A stretch of 64,000 nt of DNA from Pseudomonas mohnii (GTDB taxonomy: Bacteria > Pseudomonadota > Gammaproteobacteria > Pseudomonadales > Pseudomonadaceae): contig NZ_FNRV01000001.1 in the NCBI RefSeq assembly GCF_900105115.1, forward strand, positions 2,042,001 to 2,106,000, written 5' to 3'. The notes beneath the pieces were generated by a model that was not told the DNA's origin, did not search any database, and saw only the letters and a list, made by a program, of their open reading frames with translations. A program made the translations under genes and the position numbers. Positions 26,080-35,831 of this stretch are shown in pieces; the stretch's first letter is position 1, and the number at the start of each line of letters is the position of its first letter.

Positions 26080-27312
26080 TCACCTCAATGCCCTGAGCCG
26101 CCCCTCGATAAACCGCCGCTCCGGCTCCTGCCGGGTCAACTCCAGTGCCCGCTCATACGCCTGCCGCGCCTGCTCCACCCGCCCCAACTGCCGACAAAAC
26201 TCCGCCCGCGCCGAATGGGCCAAGTGGTAATCCTGCAGCTCACCGCGATCCAGAATCGCCTCGACCAGCGCCAGTCCCGCCAGCGGCCCATCCCGCTTCG
26301 ACAGCGCCGCGGCGCGGTTCAACTCGATCACCGGTGAAGGTACGGCGCGCAGCAACACGTCATACAGCCCGACAATCTGCGCCCAATCGGTTTGCTCCAC
26401 CGACGGTGCTTCGGCATGCACCGCCGCAATCGCGGCTTGCAGGCAATAGGGGCCGAATCGCCGCGTGCCCAGCGCCCGCTCCACCAACGCACAGCCTTCG
26501 GCGATCATCTGGCGGTCCCACAACGTTCGGTCCTGCTCATCCAGCAGGATCAGTTCGCCACTCGAAGACGTGCGCGCCGGACGCCGCGATTCGTGCAACA
26601 GCATCAGCGCCAGCAACCCCATCACCTCGGGCTCCCGCAACAGCTCCATGAGCAAACGACCGAGTCGAATGGCTTCACGGGTCAACTCTTCGCGGGTCAC
26701 CAGCGCGCCGATGGACGCCGAATAACCTTCGTTGAACACCAGGTAAATCACCCGTAACACGCTGTCGAGGCGTTCGGGCAGTTCCGCCAGGGTTGGCACC
26801 TGATAAGGGATTTTCGCGTCACGGATTTTCGCCTTGGCGCGCACGATGCGTTGGGCGATGGTGGCCGGCGCCGAGAGGAAGGCCCGGGCGATTTCTTCCG
26901 TGGTCAGGTCGCAGACTTCCCGCAGGGTCAGCGGCACCTGTGCGTCCGCCGCCAATGCCGGGTGACAGCAGGTAAAAATCAGCCGCAGGCGGTCGTCTTC
27001 CACGTCCTCGTCACTCCAGTCGGCCTGCTCCAGTGCTTCCAGTTGAGCAATCAACAGCGGACGAGACGCGGCGAAGCGGGCGCGCCGGCGCAACACATCA
27101 ATGGCTTTGAAGCGTCCGGTGGACACCAGCCACGCCCGCGGATTGTCCGGCACACCGTCCCGCTGCCAGCGCTCGACTGCAATGAAAAACGCCTCATGCA
27201 GGGCCTCTTCGGCGAGGTCGAAATCGCCGAGCAAGCGGATCAGTGTCGCCAGAATCCGTCGCGACTCTTCACGATAGACCTGCTCGACGCGCTCCTTGAC
27301 CGGCAACGTCAT
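26080..27312 (-). CDS. ECF42-type RNA polymerase sigma factor with TPR-like C-terminus
   Basis: A 410-residue sigma factor. Region 2 covers about residues 10-75 (ILATLIRLLGDFDLAEEALHEAFFIAVERW ... NPRAWLVSTGRFKAIDVLRR). Region 4 covers about 120-170 (LTLREVCDLTTEEIARAFLSAPATIAQRIVRAKAKIR). A long extension (~180-410, VFNEGYSAS ... HLAHSARAEFCRQLGRVEQARQAYERALELT) with TPR-like helices replaces an anti-sigma factor. This is the ECF42 (SigJ/DUF6596) type. Its stop precedes nothing else, and it follows the YCII gene by one base on the same strand, the conserved ECF42 pairing. Confidence 0.9.
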   Translation of the reverse strand: MTLPVKERVEQVYREESRRILATLIRLLGDFDLAEEALHEAFFIAVERWQRDGVPDNPRAWLVSTGRFKAIDVLRRRARFAASRPLLIAQLEALEQADWSDEDVEDDRLRLIFTCCHPALAADAQVPLTLREVCDLTTEEIARAFLSAPATIAQRIVRAKAKIRDAKIPYQVPTLAELPERLDSVLRVIYLVFNEGYSASIGALVTREELTREAIRLGRLLMELLREPEVMGLLALMLLHESRRPARTSSSGELILLDEQDRTLWDRQMIAEGCALVERALGTRRFGPYCLQAAIAAVHAEAPSVEQTDWAQIVGLYDVLLRAVPSPVIELNRAAALSKRDGPLAGLALVEAILDRGELQDYHLAHSARAEFCRQLGRVEQARQAYERALELTRQEPERRFIEGRLRALR

Positions 27313-27313
27313 T

Positions 27314-27658
27314 TCAAGGATTCAACTGACGAACGGGGCGCACTTCGACACAGCCGACCCGGGCCGCCGGAATGTCACCGGCGACCTGGATGGCTTCATT
27401 GAGGTCCTTGGCGTCGATCAGGTAGAAGCCGGCCAATTGTTCCTTGGTTTCGGCGAACGGGCCGTCAGTGATCGACAGCTTGCCGTTGCGCATGCGCACG
27501 GTCGTGGCGGTCTGCACCGACTCCAGCGCCTCGGCGGCGACCATTCGGCCACTGCCCAGGATCGACTCGGCGTACGCCATGCACTCGGCGTCCTTCGGGC
27601 TTTCCGGCAACGAATGCAGCAGGTGCTCGTCGCTGTAGACCAGGCATAAATACTTCAT
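27314..27658 (-). CDS. YCII (DGPF-domain) protein, partner of ECF42
   Basis: A 114-residue protein with the YCII/DGPF fold: MKYLCLVYSDE at the start and ITDGPFAETKEQLAGFYLIDAKDLNEAI in the middle (the DGPF motif). It is the upstream, almost contiguous neighbour of the ECF42 sigma factor. In actinobacteria and proteobacteria DGPF genes are the conserved target and partner of ECF42, so shared regulation is likely. The chemistry of the protein is unknown. Confidence 0.9.
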   Translation of the reverse strand: MKYLCLVYSDEHLLHSLPESPKDAECMAYAESILGSGRMVAAEALESVQTATTVRMRNGKLSITDGPFAETKEQLAGFYLIDAKDLNEAIQVAGDIPAARVGCVEVRPVRQLNP

Positions 27659-27736
27659 GAGCTTCTCCAGGATCGAAGATCAACTATGGCCGTGAATGAG
27701 CCGTTTGGCGCAGCTTCCCGATCAACTGCCCGACGG

Positions 27737-28162
27737 TCAGGGCTCCAGGTTAAACAGGGCCGTGCCACTCATCATGTCGAAGGGGGCCGACCAGTGTTCA
27801 TGGACGATGCGCCATTGACCGGCCTCACGCCGATAGCAGGCCGTCACGCGCATCCAGCACGCCTGGGTTTCACCCTTGTCATTGGTGCCGCCACAGTGGG
27901 CCAGCCAATGGGCAAAGGCGATGTGCTCATCGGCCACGATGTTGGTGTGGTCGAAATCAAAGGTGTGCGGGCCCTGGCACATCTCCATGCATTCCAGCCA
28001 GTGCGCACGGTAGGCGGCCTTACCGCGAAACTGCAGCGCCTTGACCGCGTCGTAAGAGACGATGTCCTCGGCATACAGGGCCATGATTTTCTCGACATCC
28101 TTGGCGATGACCGCCTGACGGTAGGTGTCGATCAGGGTCTGGATTTCGTGTGTGGCATTCAT
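27737..28162 (-). CDS. NTF2-like (SnoaL/ketosteroid isomerase-type) protein
   Basis: A 141-residue single-domain protein of the nuclear transport factor 2-like superfamily: IQTLIDTYRQAVIAKDVEKIMALYAEDIVSYD at the N-terminus and CYRREAGQWRIVHEHWSAPFD at the C-terminus. The ATG at 28162 follows GGAGAACCACC. It lies 78 bases upstream of the YCII-ECF42 pair on the same strand and may be co-transcribed; NTF2-like genes are common companions of ECF42 loci. The substrate is unknown. Confidence 0.85.
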   Translation of the reverse strand: MNATHEIQTLIDTYRQAVIAKDVEKIMALYAEDIVSYDAVKALQFRGKAAYRAHWLECMEMCQGPHTFDFDHTNIVADEHIAFAHWLAHCGGTNDKGETQACWMRVTACYRREAGQWRIVHEHWSAPFDMMSGTALFNLEP

Positions 28163-28303
28163 GGTGGTTCTCCGTGGTTTTTGTTTTGAAGACACCCCTA
28201 GTCGTCTGGCGATCCATCCAATCGACAGTCGAAATAAAAATAATCCAAGAACGCAAACTCGCTAGAATCCGAGGCTCATTTCCGATGGAAAAAGGACACT
28301 CCA

Positions 28304-28789
28304 GTGACAGCCCGACTCGTGCCTTACGAAAGCCTGAATGCGTTGCAACGCCAGCAGGTCGAGGCCATCGAAGTACACCCGGAACAAATCAGGTTTTCCG
28401 GTGACATCCACGGTGCATTGCACACCCTGCTATCCAAACCCGGCCCCGGCGTCAAAGGATTTGCCCTGTTGGCCGACGCGATTCCCGTCGCCTTCCTGTT
28501 GCTCAAACGCCCACCGGTATTACCCGCCTGGGCCGATGAACACAGCGCCACCCTGCATGCCTTGCAAGTCGATCAGCGCGCCCAGGGCAAGGGGTATGGC
28601 AAGGCTTGCCTGCAAGACTTGCCTGAAGTGGCCCGCCAGGCCTGGCCGGAAATTCGCGGGCTGGAGTTGTCGGTGGATGCGGACAACGCCGCGGCCATTG
28701 CCCTGTATGCCAAATATGGTTTTGTCGACAGCGGCGAGGCGTACAAGGGGCGGATTGGCTATGAGCGGCGGATGGGATTGATGTTCTGA
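28304..28789 (+). CDS. GNAT family N-acetyltransferase
   Basis: A 161-residue acetyltransferase. LHALQVDQRAQGKGYGKACLQDLPEVAR (about 85-112) contains the acetyl-CoA-binding R/QxxGxG/A loop, and ELSVDADNAAAIALYAKYGFVDSGE is the canonical C-terminal strand-helix. It starts at a GTG with AAGGA eight bases upstream. The substrate is unknown. It is divergent from the NTF2-like gene. Confidence 0.88.
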   Translation: MTARLVPYESLNALQRQQVEAIEVHPEQIRFSGDIHGALHTLLSKPGPGVKGFALLADAIPVAFLLLKRPPVLPAWADEHSATLHALQVDQRAQGKGYGKACLQDLPEVARQAWPEIRGLELSVDADNAAAIALYAKYGFVDSGEAYKGRIGYERRMGLMF

Positions 28790-28807
28790 TAGGCACATCC
28801 GCCCCCC

Positions 28808-28924
28808 TGTAGGAGCGAGCTTGCTCCGGGCGGCGTTCCGACGATGGACTTAAGAACACCGCGTTTAACCGGTAAACACGCGTTATCGTTAACGACCATC
28901 GCGAGCAAGCTCGCTCCTACAGGG
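28808..28924. repeat. REPIN (inverted REP pair)
   Basis: TGTAGGAGCGAGCTTGCTCC and CGCGAGCAAGCTCGCTCCTA flank about 70 bases that include GGTAAACACGCGTTATCGTT. The element lies between two convergent GNAT genes. Confidence 0.88.
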
Positions 28925-28939
28925 GGATCTGCGTCGGGT

Positions 28940-29437
28940 TTAGAGACTGAGCACCATCTCATGCCACGCCATGCCGCCATGGTCCGACGCCGATGGCTTG
29001 ACGTAGGCAAAGCCGAACCCGGCGTACAGCGGGATATGCCGCTCCTTGCACATCAGGTTGATGCTGGCCTTGCCCAGTGCGCGCATGCGCTCGATGAACT
29101 CGCCCATCAAACGCTTGGCCAGCCCCTGCCCCTGATAATCCGGATGCACCACCACCGACATGATCACCACATGGGGCCCGGCCGGGTCGTGGCCGATCAG
29201 CTCCTTGAACGCTTCGTCCGACATTTCCACTTCAAATGCCGCACCGGAATTGATGAAACCGGCGACCACGCCGTCCACTTCGGCAACGATGAAACCTTCG
29301 GGCCAGGTGGCGATGCGGGTGGCGATTTTTTCGCGGGTCGCGGCTTCGTCGCCCTCGTAGGCTACGGTTTCGATGGCGTAGCAACAGTCCAGGTCGGCGG
29401 GCAGGACGTTTCGGATGACAGGGTTTGTCGAGTTCAT
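28940..29437 (-). CDS. GNAT family N-acetyltransferase
   Basis: A 165-residue acetyltransferase: VVIMSVVVHPDYQGQGLAKRLMGEFIERMRALG (about 95-127) is the acetyl-CoA-binding region, and INLMCKERHIPLYAGFGFAYVKPS ends the fold. Length and wording resemble serotonin N-acetyltransferase-like (AANAT-type) bacterial enzymes. The ATG at 29437 gives a normal family start; the long upstream extension has atypical composition. It is unrelated in sequence detail to the GNAT at 28304. Confidence 0.85.
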   Translation of the reverse strand: MNSTNPVIRNVLPADLDCCYAIETVAYEGDEAATREKIATRIATWPEGFIVAEVDGVVAGFINSGAAFEVEMSDEAFKELIGHDPAGPHVVIMSVVVHPDYQGQGLAKRLMGEFIERMRALGKASINLMCKERHIPLYAGFGFAYVKPSASDHGGMAWHEMVLSL

Positions 29438-29622
29438 GGCAGAGCGCAGCAACCTTGGGGCAAGTGAGATGACGGAGTAACGCTCACCGATTCTAACAAT
29501 ACTTGCCTGCCGTCGAGCGTTCAGCGTAATCACGCTGTTCATCGACTTGCTGCACGAGCGACGAATCAAGCGGGACAGTGAGCGACACACCGCCAGACGC
29601 GGCAGGCATCGCCAGCCCTTCT

Positions 29623-30315
29623 TTACAGCCCCACCAAGCGATAACCCACCTGCAATTCGGTGATGAAATGCTGCGGCTGCGCCGCGTCGGCCTCCAGCTT
29701 TTGCCGCAAGTGCGCCATGTGCACCCGTAGGTAGTGAGCACGATCGATGTAATCCAGGCCCCACACCTCGAGCAAGAGCTGGCGATGAGTCATGACCCGG
29801 CCTTGCCCGCGCACCAACGCGCACAGCAGACGATACTCGATAGGCGTCAGATGGACTGATTGGCCCTCGCGCCGGACCTCGTGCGTGGCCAGGTCCACTT
29901 CGATCATGCCAAACGTCACCTTGCTGGTGACGGCGGCGGTCCCGCTCTGCACATGTCGGCGCAATTGCGCGCGGATTCGTGCAAGCAACTCAGGCACGCC
30001 GAAAGGCTTGACCAGATAGTCATCGGCGCCCGCATCCAGTGCCGCCACTTTTTCCTCTTCACGGTCACGGGCCGACAGCACCAGAATCGGCACTGTCATC
30101 CAGCCTCGCAGCTCGCTGATCAATTGTTTGCCGTCGCCGTCGGGCAAGCCCAGATCGACAATGACCAGGTCCGGTTGACGGCTGGCGGCGTGGATCAGGG
30201 CGCGTTTGATGTTATCGGCCTCAAACACCTGAAAACCTTCGTCCTGCAGCGCGATACCGACGAAACGACGTATGTTGGCCTCATCCTCGACAATAAGGAT
30301 CCGTGCACTGGTCAT
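29623..30315 (-). CDS. kdpE: Response regulator KdpE
   Basis: A 230-residue OmpR-type response regulator. The receiver domain (1-115) has the acidic pocket DE10-11, phosphoacceptor D54 in VIVDLGLPDG and K104-type lysine in DYLVKPFGVPELLARIRAQLRRH. The C-terminal winged helix (about 135-228) reads VHLTPIEYRLLCALVRGQGRVMTHRQLLLEVWG ... YLRVHMAHLRQKLE. It is translationally coupled to kdpD (ATGA overlap). It should activate kdpFABC under potassium limitation. Confidence 0.95.
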   Translation of the reverse strand: MTSARILIVEDEANIRRFVGIALQDEGFQVFEADNIKRALIHAASRQPDLVIVDLGLPDGDGKQLISELRGWMTVPILVLSARDREEEKVAALDAGADDYLVKPFGVPELLARIRAQLRRHVQSGTAAVTSKVTFGMIEVDLATHEVRREGQSVHLTPIEYRLLCALVRGQGRVMTHRQLLLEVWGLDYIDRAHYLRVHMAHLRQKLEADAAQPQHFITELQVGYRLVGL

Positions 30316-33005
30316 AGCGATTCCATGGAAGGCGGTTGACCCGCCGGTAGAGTGATCACAAAGCGGATCCCCGAAGTGGCCCGGGGTTGGGCCTCAATCG
30401 TTGCGCCATGAGCCTGGACAATCCGTTTTGCCAATGCCAGCCCAAGGCCGATGCCGGCAACGGCCGACTCCCGCTGCCCCCGGGTGAAGGGTTCGAACAA
30501 ACTCTGAGGCGTGCTGCCCTGGGGGCAACCGGGACCGGCATCGGCCACCTCCAGCACGATACTGTCCTGCACTTGCCGGGCGGTAACCTGCACCAGTGTT
30601 CCGGCCGGCGTGTACTTCGCGGCGTTGTCCAGCAGGTTGACCAGCACTCGTTCGATCATCAGTGCATCGACCTCCACCAACGGCAACTGCGGCGACAGCG
30701 CGGTACGCACTACGTGCCGCGCCAACGGTTCGCGCAGTTGGCGTAAAGCGCTGCCAACGATCTCCTCCAATGAGTGCCATTGCCGGTTCAGGCGCACGCC
30801 GCGCTCCTGCATCCGGGCCATGTCCAACAGGTTTTCGATCAACCGCTGCATGGAACTGGCCTGATCGTGGATACCGCCCAACAACTGCGCCAGCGGTCCT
30901 GACGGTGCATGGTGCACCGCCGCATCTGCCGCGCCAATAATGGTGGTCAGTGGTGTGCGCAGGTCATGAGAGATCGCAGCCAGCAGCGTATTGCGCATGC
31001 GCTCACCCTCCATCTGCACCAGAGTGCTCTGCGCCACTTCGACGAAATGCACCCGTTCCAGCGCGATAGCCAGTTGGCTCATGCATGCCTCAAGCAAACG
31101 TTGTTCTTCAGGCTCCTTCAACCGCTCGGGTTCAGCCAGCTCAAGCACCAATACACCGCGTACGCGCATGGGTGCCCTCAACGGCAAATAGTGGCCTTGA
31201 GCGGCTGCCAGCGTATCGGTGCCCTGGCCAGCGGGTTGGCCGTGGTCGTAAACCCATTGGGCGATGCTTTCATCGAGCGGGAATGCACCGGCGCCACTGG
31301 CATGGATACCGTCCATGGCGTCCGGCAGTGCCAGCCCGACCCGTGCTTCAAACACGCCGCTGAAGGTACGCAGTGCCACCTCTGTGATTTGCTCCACCGT
31401 CAGCGCCGCCGAGAGGTCGCGCGCCAGCCTCGCCAACGACGTCGCCCGGCGCTCGCGGCCGGCGGCGGTATGAGCCTCGTGACGCAAGCGTGCCGTCAAC
31501 TGACCGGTGATCAAAGCAATCCCCAGCATCAGGGCGAAGGTAAAGAAATATTGGGTATCGTTGACCGTAAACGACCAGCGTGGCTGGACGAAGAAGAAAT
31601 CAAAACACAGCACCGCCAGCATCGCCGCCCAAACACCCGGACCGCGCCCATAGCGCAGGGCGACCAAGACCACCGTGAGCAAAAACAGCATGACCACGTT
31701 GGCCAGATCAAACACCTGCAACAGCAAGGCAGCCACCGCCGTGGCGATAAAACAGGCAAGACTGGCCCACAGGTATGCCGGAGCCCTGCTTGGCGGCAGC
31801 GCGGCATCCGTGTTCAGCGCCACCGCCCCCGCGACGGGCAGCGGGCCATGGGCGATGACGATCTGATCGATCTCGGGATGACGACGGCTGATACGGTCAC
31901 TGATCGACTGATGCCAGAACTGCCAGACCTTGCGCGGGTAATGCCCGAGCACCAGGCGGTTGGCGTTATGTTCACGAGCAAACGCCACCAGGGTCTCGGC
32001 CACGTCCATGCCTGACGGCGTGGCCGTGTCAGCCCCGAATTCCGCGGCCAGCGCCAGGGTTTTCATCGCAGCGGCATAGCGGTTCGCCCCCGCTTCACGG
32101 CGCTGAGCCGAAGGCACATGGACGACGATCCAGTCCGCCTCAAGCTTTTGTGCCAGGCGCGCCGCTTCCCGCACCAGACGTTCATCCGAAGGGTACCCGG
32201 CCACGCCCACCAGTAAACGTTCGCGCGCGGGCCAAAGGGTGTTGATGGACCGCTCGCGGCGATAATCGCGCATCTGTGCATCGACGCGATCGGCAGTGCG
32301 CCGCAACGCCAGCTCTCGCAAGGCCAGCAAGTTGCCTTTGCGAAAGAAATGCCGGGACGCTCGCTCGGCCTGGGGTGGCAGGTAGACCTTGCCTTCCTTG
32401 AGACGACGTAACAGGTCATCGGGTGGCAAGTCGATCACCACCACTTCGTGGGCATCGTCGAACAGATGATCGGGCACGGTCTCGCGCACCCGGATACCGA
32501 TGATCCCGCTGACGATATCGTTGAGGCTTTCCAGGTGCTGGACATTGAGGGTGGTCCAGACGTCGATGCCTGCGCGCAGCAGCTCTTCGACATCCTGCCA
32601 GCGTTTGGGATGACGCGAACCGGGAACGTTGCTGTGGGCCAGTTCATCCACCAGCAGCACCGCCGGCCGTCGCGCCAGCGCGGCATCCAGATCGAATTCG
32701 CTGAGGGCACACTCGCGATGCATCACGTTGTAGCGCGGCAGCAGTTCCAGCCCCGTGAGCAGTTCAGCGGTTTCCCGGCGGCCATGGGTTTCGACCACGC
32801 CAGCCACCAGGTCACGGCCCTGGGTCACTTCGCGCTGGGCGGCAATGAGCATGGCGCAGGTTTTACCCACCCCGGCATTGGAGCCGAAATAGATGCGCAA
32901 TTTCCCGCGCAGGGCGGCCTGTTCGTCTTGTTGCAGCTTCTCCAGCAGCGCATCGGGATCAGGGCGGCCGTCCCGTGCAGCGGTGAACGTATCAGTTACG
33001 AGCAT
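30312..33005 (-). CDS. kdpD: Osmosensitive K+ channel histidine kinase KdpD
   Basis: An 897-residue sensor kinase. The KdpD domain has Walker A GSNAGVGKT (41-49) and LLVDELAHSNVPGSRHPKRWQDVEELL. A universal-stress-protein-like domain follows (about 250-370). Four membrane helices lie at about 400-500 (DUF4118), then a GAF domain. The phosphoacceptor His is in AISHDLRTPLTTI (about 678) and the HATPase ends with GIGLGLALAKRIVQAHGATIEA. It senses low potassium. It follows kdpB by 54 bases and overlaps kdpE. Confidence 0.95.
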   Translation of the reverse strand: MLVTDTFTAARDGRPDPDALLEKLQQDEQAALRGKLRIYFGSNAGVGKTCAMLIAAQREVTQGRDLVAGVVETHGRRETAELLTGLELLPRYNVMHRECALSEFDLDAALARRPAVLLVDELAHSNVPGSRHPKRWQDVEELLRAGIDVWTTLNVQHLESLNDIVSGIIGIRVRETVPDHLFDDAHEVVVIDLPPDDLLRRLKEGKVYLPPQAERASRHFFRKGNLLALRELALRRTADRVDAQMRDYRRERSINTLWPARERLLVGVAGYPSDERLVREAARLAQKLEADWIVVHVPSAQRREAGANRYAAAMKTLALAAEFGADTATPSGMDVAETLVAFAREHNANRLVLGHYPRKVWQFWHQSISDRISRRHPEIDQIVIAHGPLPVAGAVALNTDAALPPSRAPAYLWASLACFIATAVAALLLQVFDLANVVMLFLLTVVLVALRYGRGPGVWAAMLAVLCFDFFFVQPRWSFTVNDTQYFFTFALMLGIALITGQLTARLRHEAHTAAGRERRATSLARLARDLSAALTVEQITEVALRTFSGVFEARVGLALPDAMDGIHASGAGAFPLDESIAQWVYDHGQPAGQGTDTLAAAQGHYLPLRAPMRVRGVLVLELAEPERLKEPEEQRLLEACMSQLAIALERVHFVEVAQSTLVQMEGERMRNTLLAAISHDLRTPLTTIIGAADAAVHHAPSGPLAQLLGGIHDQASSMQRLIENLLDMARMQERGVRLNRQWHSLEEIVGSALRQLREPLARHVVRTALSPQLPLVEVDALMIERVLVNLLDNAAKYTPAGTLVQVTARQVQDSIVLEVADAGPGCPQGSTPQSLFEPFTRGQRESAVAGIGLGLALAKRIVQAHGATIEAQPRATSGIRFVITLPAGQPPSMESL

Positions 33006-33059
33006 GGCAATCCTTTAGAACGGCACGGCGCCACACCGGGCGCCGTACAGTCAGTCCTT

Positions 33060-35129
33060 TCAAACCAGGCCAAGCCCGGCCAACAGCATGTCGATCACCT
33101 TGATCCCCGCGAATGGCACCAGTACGCCTCCCAGTCCATAGATCAGCAGGTTGCGATTGAGCAACGCCGCGGCGCCGATGGCTCGGTACGTCACCCCCCT
33201 GAGCGCCAGCGGGATCAGAAACACGATGATCAGGGCATTGAAGATCACCGCACTGAGAATCGCCGAGTTCGGGCTGCTCAGGTTCATCACGTTCAGGGCA
33301 CCCAGTTGTGGATAGGTGGCGACGAATGCGGCCGGTACGATAGCAAAATACTTGGCCACATCGTTGGCCACGCTGAAGGTGGTCAACGCGCCGCGCGTCA
33401 TGAGCATCTGTTTGCCGACCTCAACCACCTCGATCAGTTTGGTCGGGTTGCTGTCCAGATCGACCATGTTGCCCGCTTCCTTGGCGGCCTGCGTGCCACT
33501 GTTCATGGCCACCGCCACGTCCGCCTGGGCCAGTGCCGGCGCATCATTGGTGCCGTCTCCGGTCATCGCCACCAGCTTGCCCTGAGCCTGGTAGTCGCGA
33601 ATCAGCTGCAGTTTGTCTTCCGGCCGGGCCTCGGCAAGAAAATCGTCAACCCCGGCTTCGACAGCAATCGCTGCCGCCGTCAGGCGGTTGTCGCCAGTGA
33701 TCATGACCGTCTTGATGCCCATGCGTCGCAGTTCGGTAAAGCGCTCCTTGATGCCGCCCTTGACCACGTCCTTGAGCTCGACCACACCCAATGCCTGTGC
33801 TCCATCGCACACGACCAGCGGTGTACTGCCCCGGCGCGAGACTTCATCGACCTTGCTCTGCAAGGACGACGGAAAGCTGCCGCCCAGCGCCTCGATGTGC
33901 TGGCGAATGGCATCTGCCGCGCCCTTGCGGATGCTCCGGCCACCGGCCAGATCGACGCCGCTCATGCGGGTTTGCGCGGTGAACTGCACGAAGCTCGCCT
34001 CCAGGGCATTGAGGTCCCGCGCCCGCAGATCGAACTTCTGCTTGGCGAGCACCACAATACTGCGTCCTTCCGGCGTTTCGTCGGCCAGCGAGGCCAACTG
34101 CGCGGCGTCCGCCAGTTCCGATTCCTTGACCCCGGGCGCCGGCAGGAAACTGCTGGCCTGGCGATTCCCCAAGGTAATGGTGCCGGTCTTGTCCAGCAGC
34201 AGGACGTCAACATCACCCGCCGCTTCTACGGCGCGCCCGGAGGTGGCAATGACGTTGGCCGACATCATCCGGCTCATGCCCGCCACACCAATCGCCGACA
34301 GCAGGCCACCAATGGTCGTCGGGATCAGGCAGACCAACAGCGCCACCAGTACCGTTGCGCTGACCACGTCGCCACCGCTCATGCCCACCGCGAACAACGA
34401 ATACGGGCCCAGGGTCACGATCACCAGCAAAAACAGAAAGGTCAGGCCGACCAGCAGAATGGTCAGCGCCACTTCGTTGGGCGTCTTCTGGCGTTTCGCG
34501 GATTCGACCATGGTAATCATGCGATCCAGAAACGACTCGCCGGGATTGACACTGATACGCACCACCAGCCAGTCCGAAAGCACTTTTGTGCCGCCGGTGA
34601 CCGATGAAAAGTCACCGCCCGCTTCACGTATCACCGGTGCCGACTCCCCGGTAATCGCGCTTTCATCCACCGACGCCACGCCTTCGATCACCACCCCATC
34701 GAGGGGCACCAGATCGCCGGCCTCAATCAACACCACGGCGTCCTTGAGCAGTTCGCTGGAAGGCACCGGCCTCCAGGTGGAACCGTGCCTGGGTTGCTGC
34801 ATCAGCTTGGCCAGGGTCTGGCGCTTCATCCCGCGCAGGCTGGCCGCCTGGGCCCGACTGCGCCCCTCGGCAAGGGCTTCGGCGAAGTTGGCAAACAACA
34901 CGGTGAACCACAGCCACAAGGTGATGCAGAGAATGAAACCACTGGGGGCTTCTCCCTTGCCGACCAGCGACTGCACCCACAACAACGTGGTGAGGATGCT
35001 GCCCAGGTACACCACAAACATCACCGGGTTCTTCCACTGCGCCTGGGGCAGCAATTTCCTGAAAGCATCCAGGCACGCCGTGAGCAACAACCCACGGTCA
35101 AACAAAGGCAAACGAGCTTGCTTACTCAT
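33060..35129 (-). CDS. kdpB: Potassium-transporting ATPase ATP-binding subunit KdpB
   Basis: A 689-residue P-type ATPase of the Kdp (type IA) class. TGES at 160-163 is the actuator motif. D313KTGT is the phosphorylation site. [15 protein letters not shown] and [42 protein letters not shown] follow in the P domain. It couples ATP hydrolysis to K+ import through KdpA. It is 11 bases downstream of kdpC. The gene order here (A, C, B) differs from the enterobacterial FABC order, which I regard as confirmed by the coordinates. Confidence 0.96.
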   Translation of the reverse strand: MSKQARLPLFDRGLLLTACLDAFRKLLPQAQWKNPVMFVVYLGSILTTLLWVQSLVGKGEAPSGFILCITLWLWFTVLFANFAEALAEGRSRAQAASLRGMKRQTLAKLMQQPRHGSTWRPVPSSELLKDAVVLIEAGDLVPLDGVVIEGVASVDESAITGESAPVIREAGGDFSSVTGGTKVLSDWLVVRISVNPGESFLDRMITMVESAKRQKTPNEVALTILLVGLTFLFLLVIVTLGPYSLFAVGMSGGDVVSATVLVALLVCLIPTTIGGLLSAIGVAGMSRMMSANVIATSGRAVEAAGDVDVLLLDKTGTITLGNRQASSFLPAPGVKESELADAAQLASLADETPEGRSIVVLAKQKFDLRARDLNALEASFVQFTAQTRMSGVDLAGGRSIRKGAADAIRQHIEALGGSFPSSLQSKVDEVSRRGSTPLVVCDGAQALGVVELKDVVKGGIKERFTELRRMGIKTVMITGDNRLTAAAIAVEAGVDDFLAEARPEDKLQLIRDYQAQGKLVAMTGDGTNDAPALAQADVAVAMNSGTQAAKEAGNMVDLDSNPTKLIEVVEVGKQMLMTRGALTTFSVANDVAKYFAIVPAAFVATYPQLGALNVMNLSSPNSAILSAVIFNALIIVFLIPLALRGVTYRAIGAAALLNRNLLIYGLGGVLVPFAGIKVIDMLLAGLGLV

Positions 35130-35140
35130 GGTTGTTTCTC

Positions 35141-35821
35141 TTACTCACTGGCCGCAAGGGGTGGCTGATGCGCAGGTTTCAAAGCATCCAGCGCAAGGTT
35201 GAGTTGCAGCACATTGACCCGGGGCTCGCCGAGCAAGCCAAAGGTGCGTTGCTCGGTGTGAGCGTTCACCAACTTCAACAGATCGGCTTCCGGCAGGTGA
35301 CGCAGGCGTGCGACGCGCGATACCTGGATCTGTGCGTTGGCCACCGAAATGTGTGGGTCCAGGCCTGAAGCCGACGAAGTGACCGCATCCACCGGCACCT
35401 GCGCATCGGCTGCCAGACCGTTCTGCTGGCGGTAGGCATCGACGCGCAGGGCTACGGCGTCGATCAACTTCTGGCTGGTCGGGCCAAGGTTGCTGGCGCC
35501 ACTGGAACCGGCGTTGTACGGCTGGGCCACGCTCTTGCTCGGGTCCAGCGGGTCGGCGCCGAGGGTCATGCTCGGGCGCCCCTGGAAATACTCCGCACGA
35601 GTGAAGTGCTGGCCAATCACCGCCGAACCGATCACTAACCCGTCCCGTTCAACCAGACTGCCCCGAGCCTGAAACGGGAACAGCACGTTGGCCACTAGCG
35701 TGGTGAACAACGGATACGCCAGCCCGGTCAGCAACATGAAGAACGCCGCCGAAATCAGCACCGGGCGCAACAGGCCGACAAACAGAAACGGCATCTTGGT
35801 TTGGGTTTGTACTTGAGTCAT
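35141..35821 (-). CDS. kdpC: Potassium-transporting ATPase subunit KdpC
   Basis: A 226-residue protein with one N-terminal membrane helix (about 14-40). The conserved KdpC text is present: [52 protein letters not shown] and [28 protein letters not shown]. It stabilises the complex and helps ATP binding. It starts at ATG 35821, ten bases after the kdpA stop. It lies between kdpA and kdpB in this window. Confidence 0.95.
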   Translation of the reverse strand: MTQVQTQTKMPFLFVGLLRPVLISAAFFMLLTGLAYPLFTTLVANVLFPFQARGSLVERDGLVIGSAVIGQHFTRAEYFQGRPSMTLGADPLDPSKSVAQPYNAGSSGASNLGPTSQKLIDAVALRVDAYRQQNGLAADAQVPVDAVTSSASGLDPHISVANAQIQVSRVARLRHLPEADLLKLVNAHTEQRTFGLLGEPRVNVLQLNLALDALKPAHQPPLAASE

Positions 35822-35831
35822 CACAGCCCCC

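Noticed and set aside
32448..34607. 719-residue plus-strand ORF opposite kdpB and kdpD
   Set aside because: Antisense frame with no recognisable domain; covers two verified genes.
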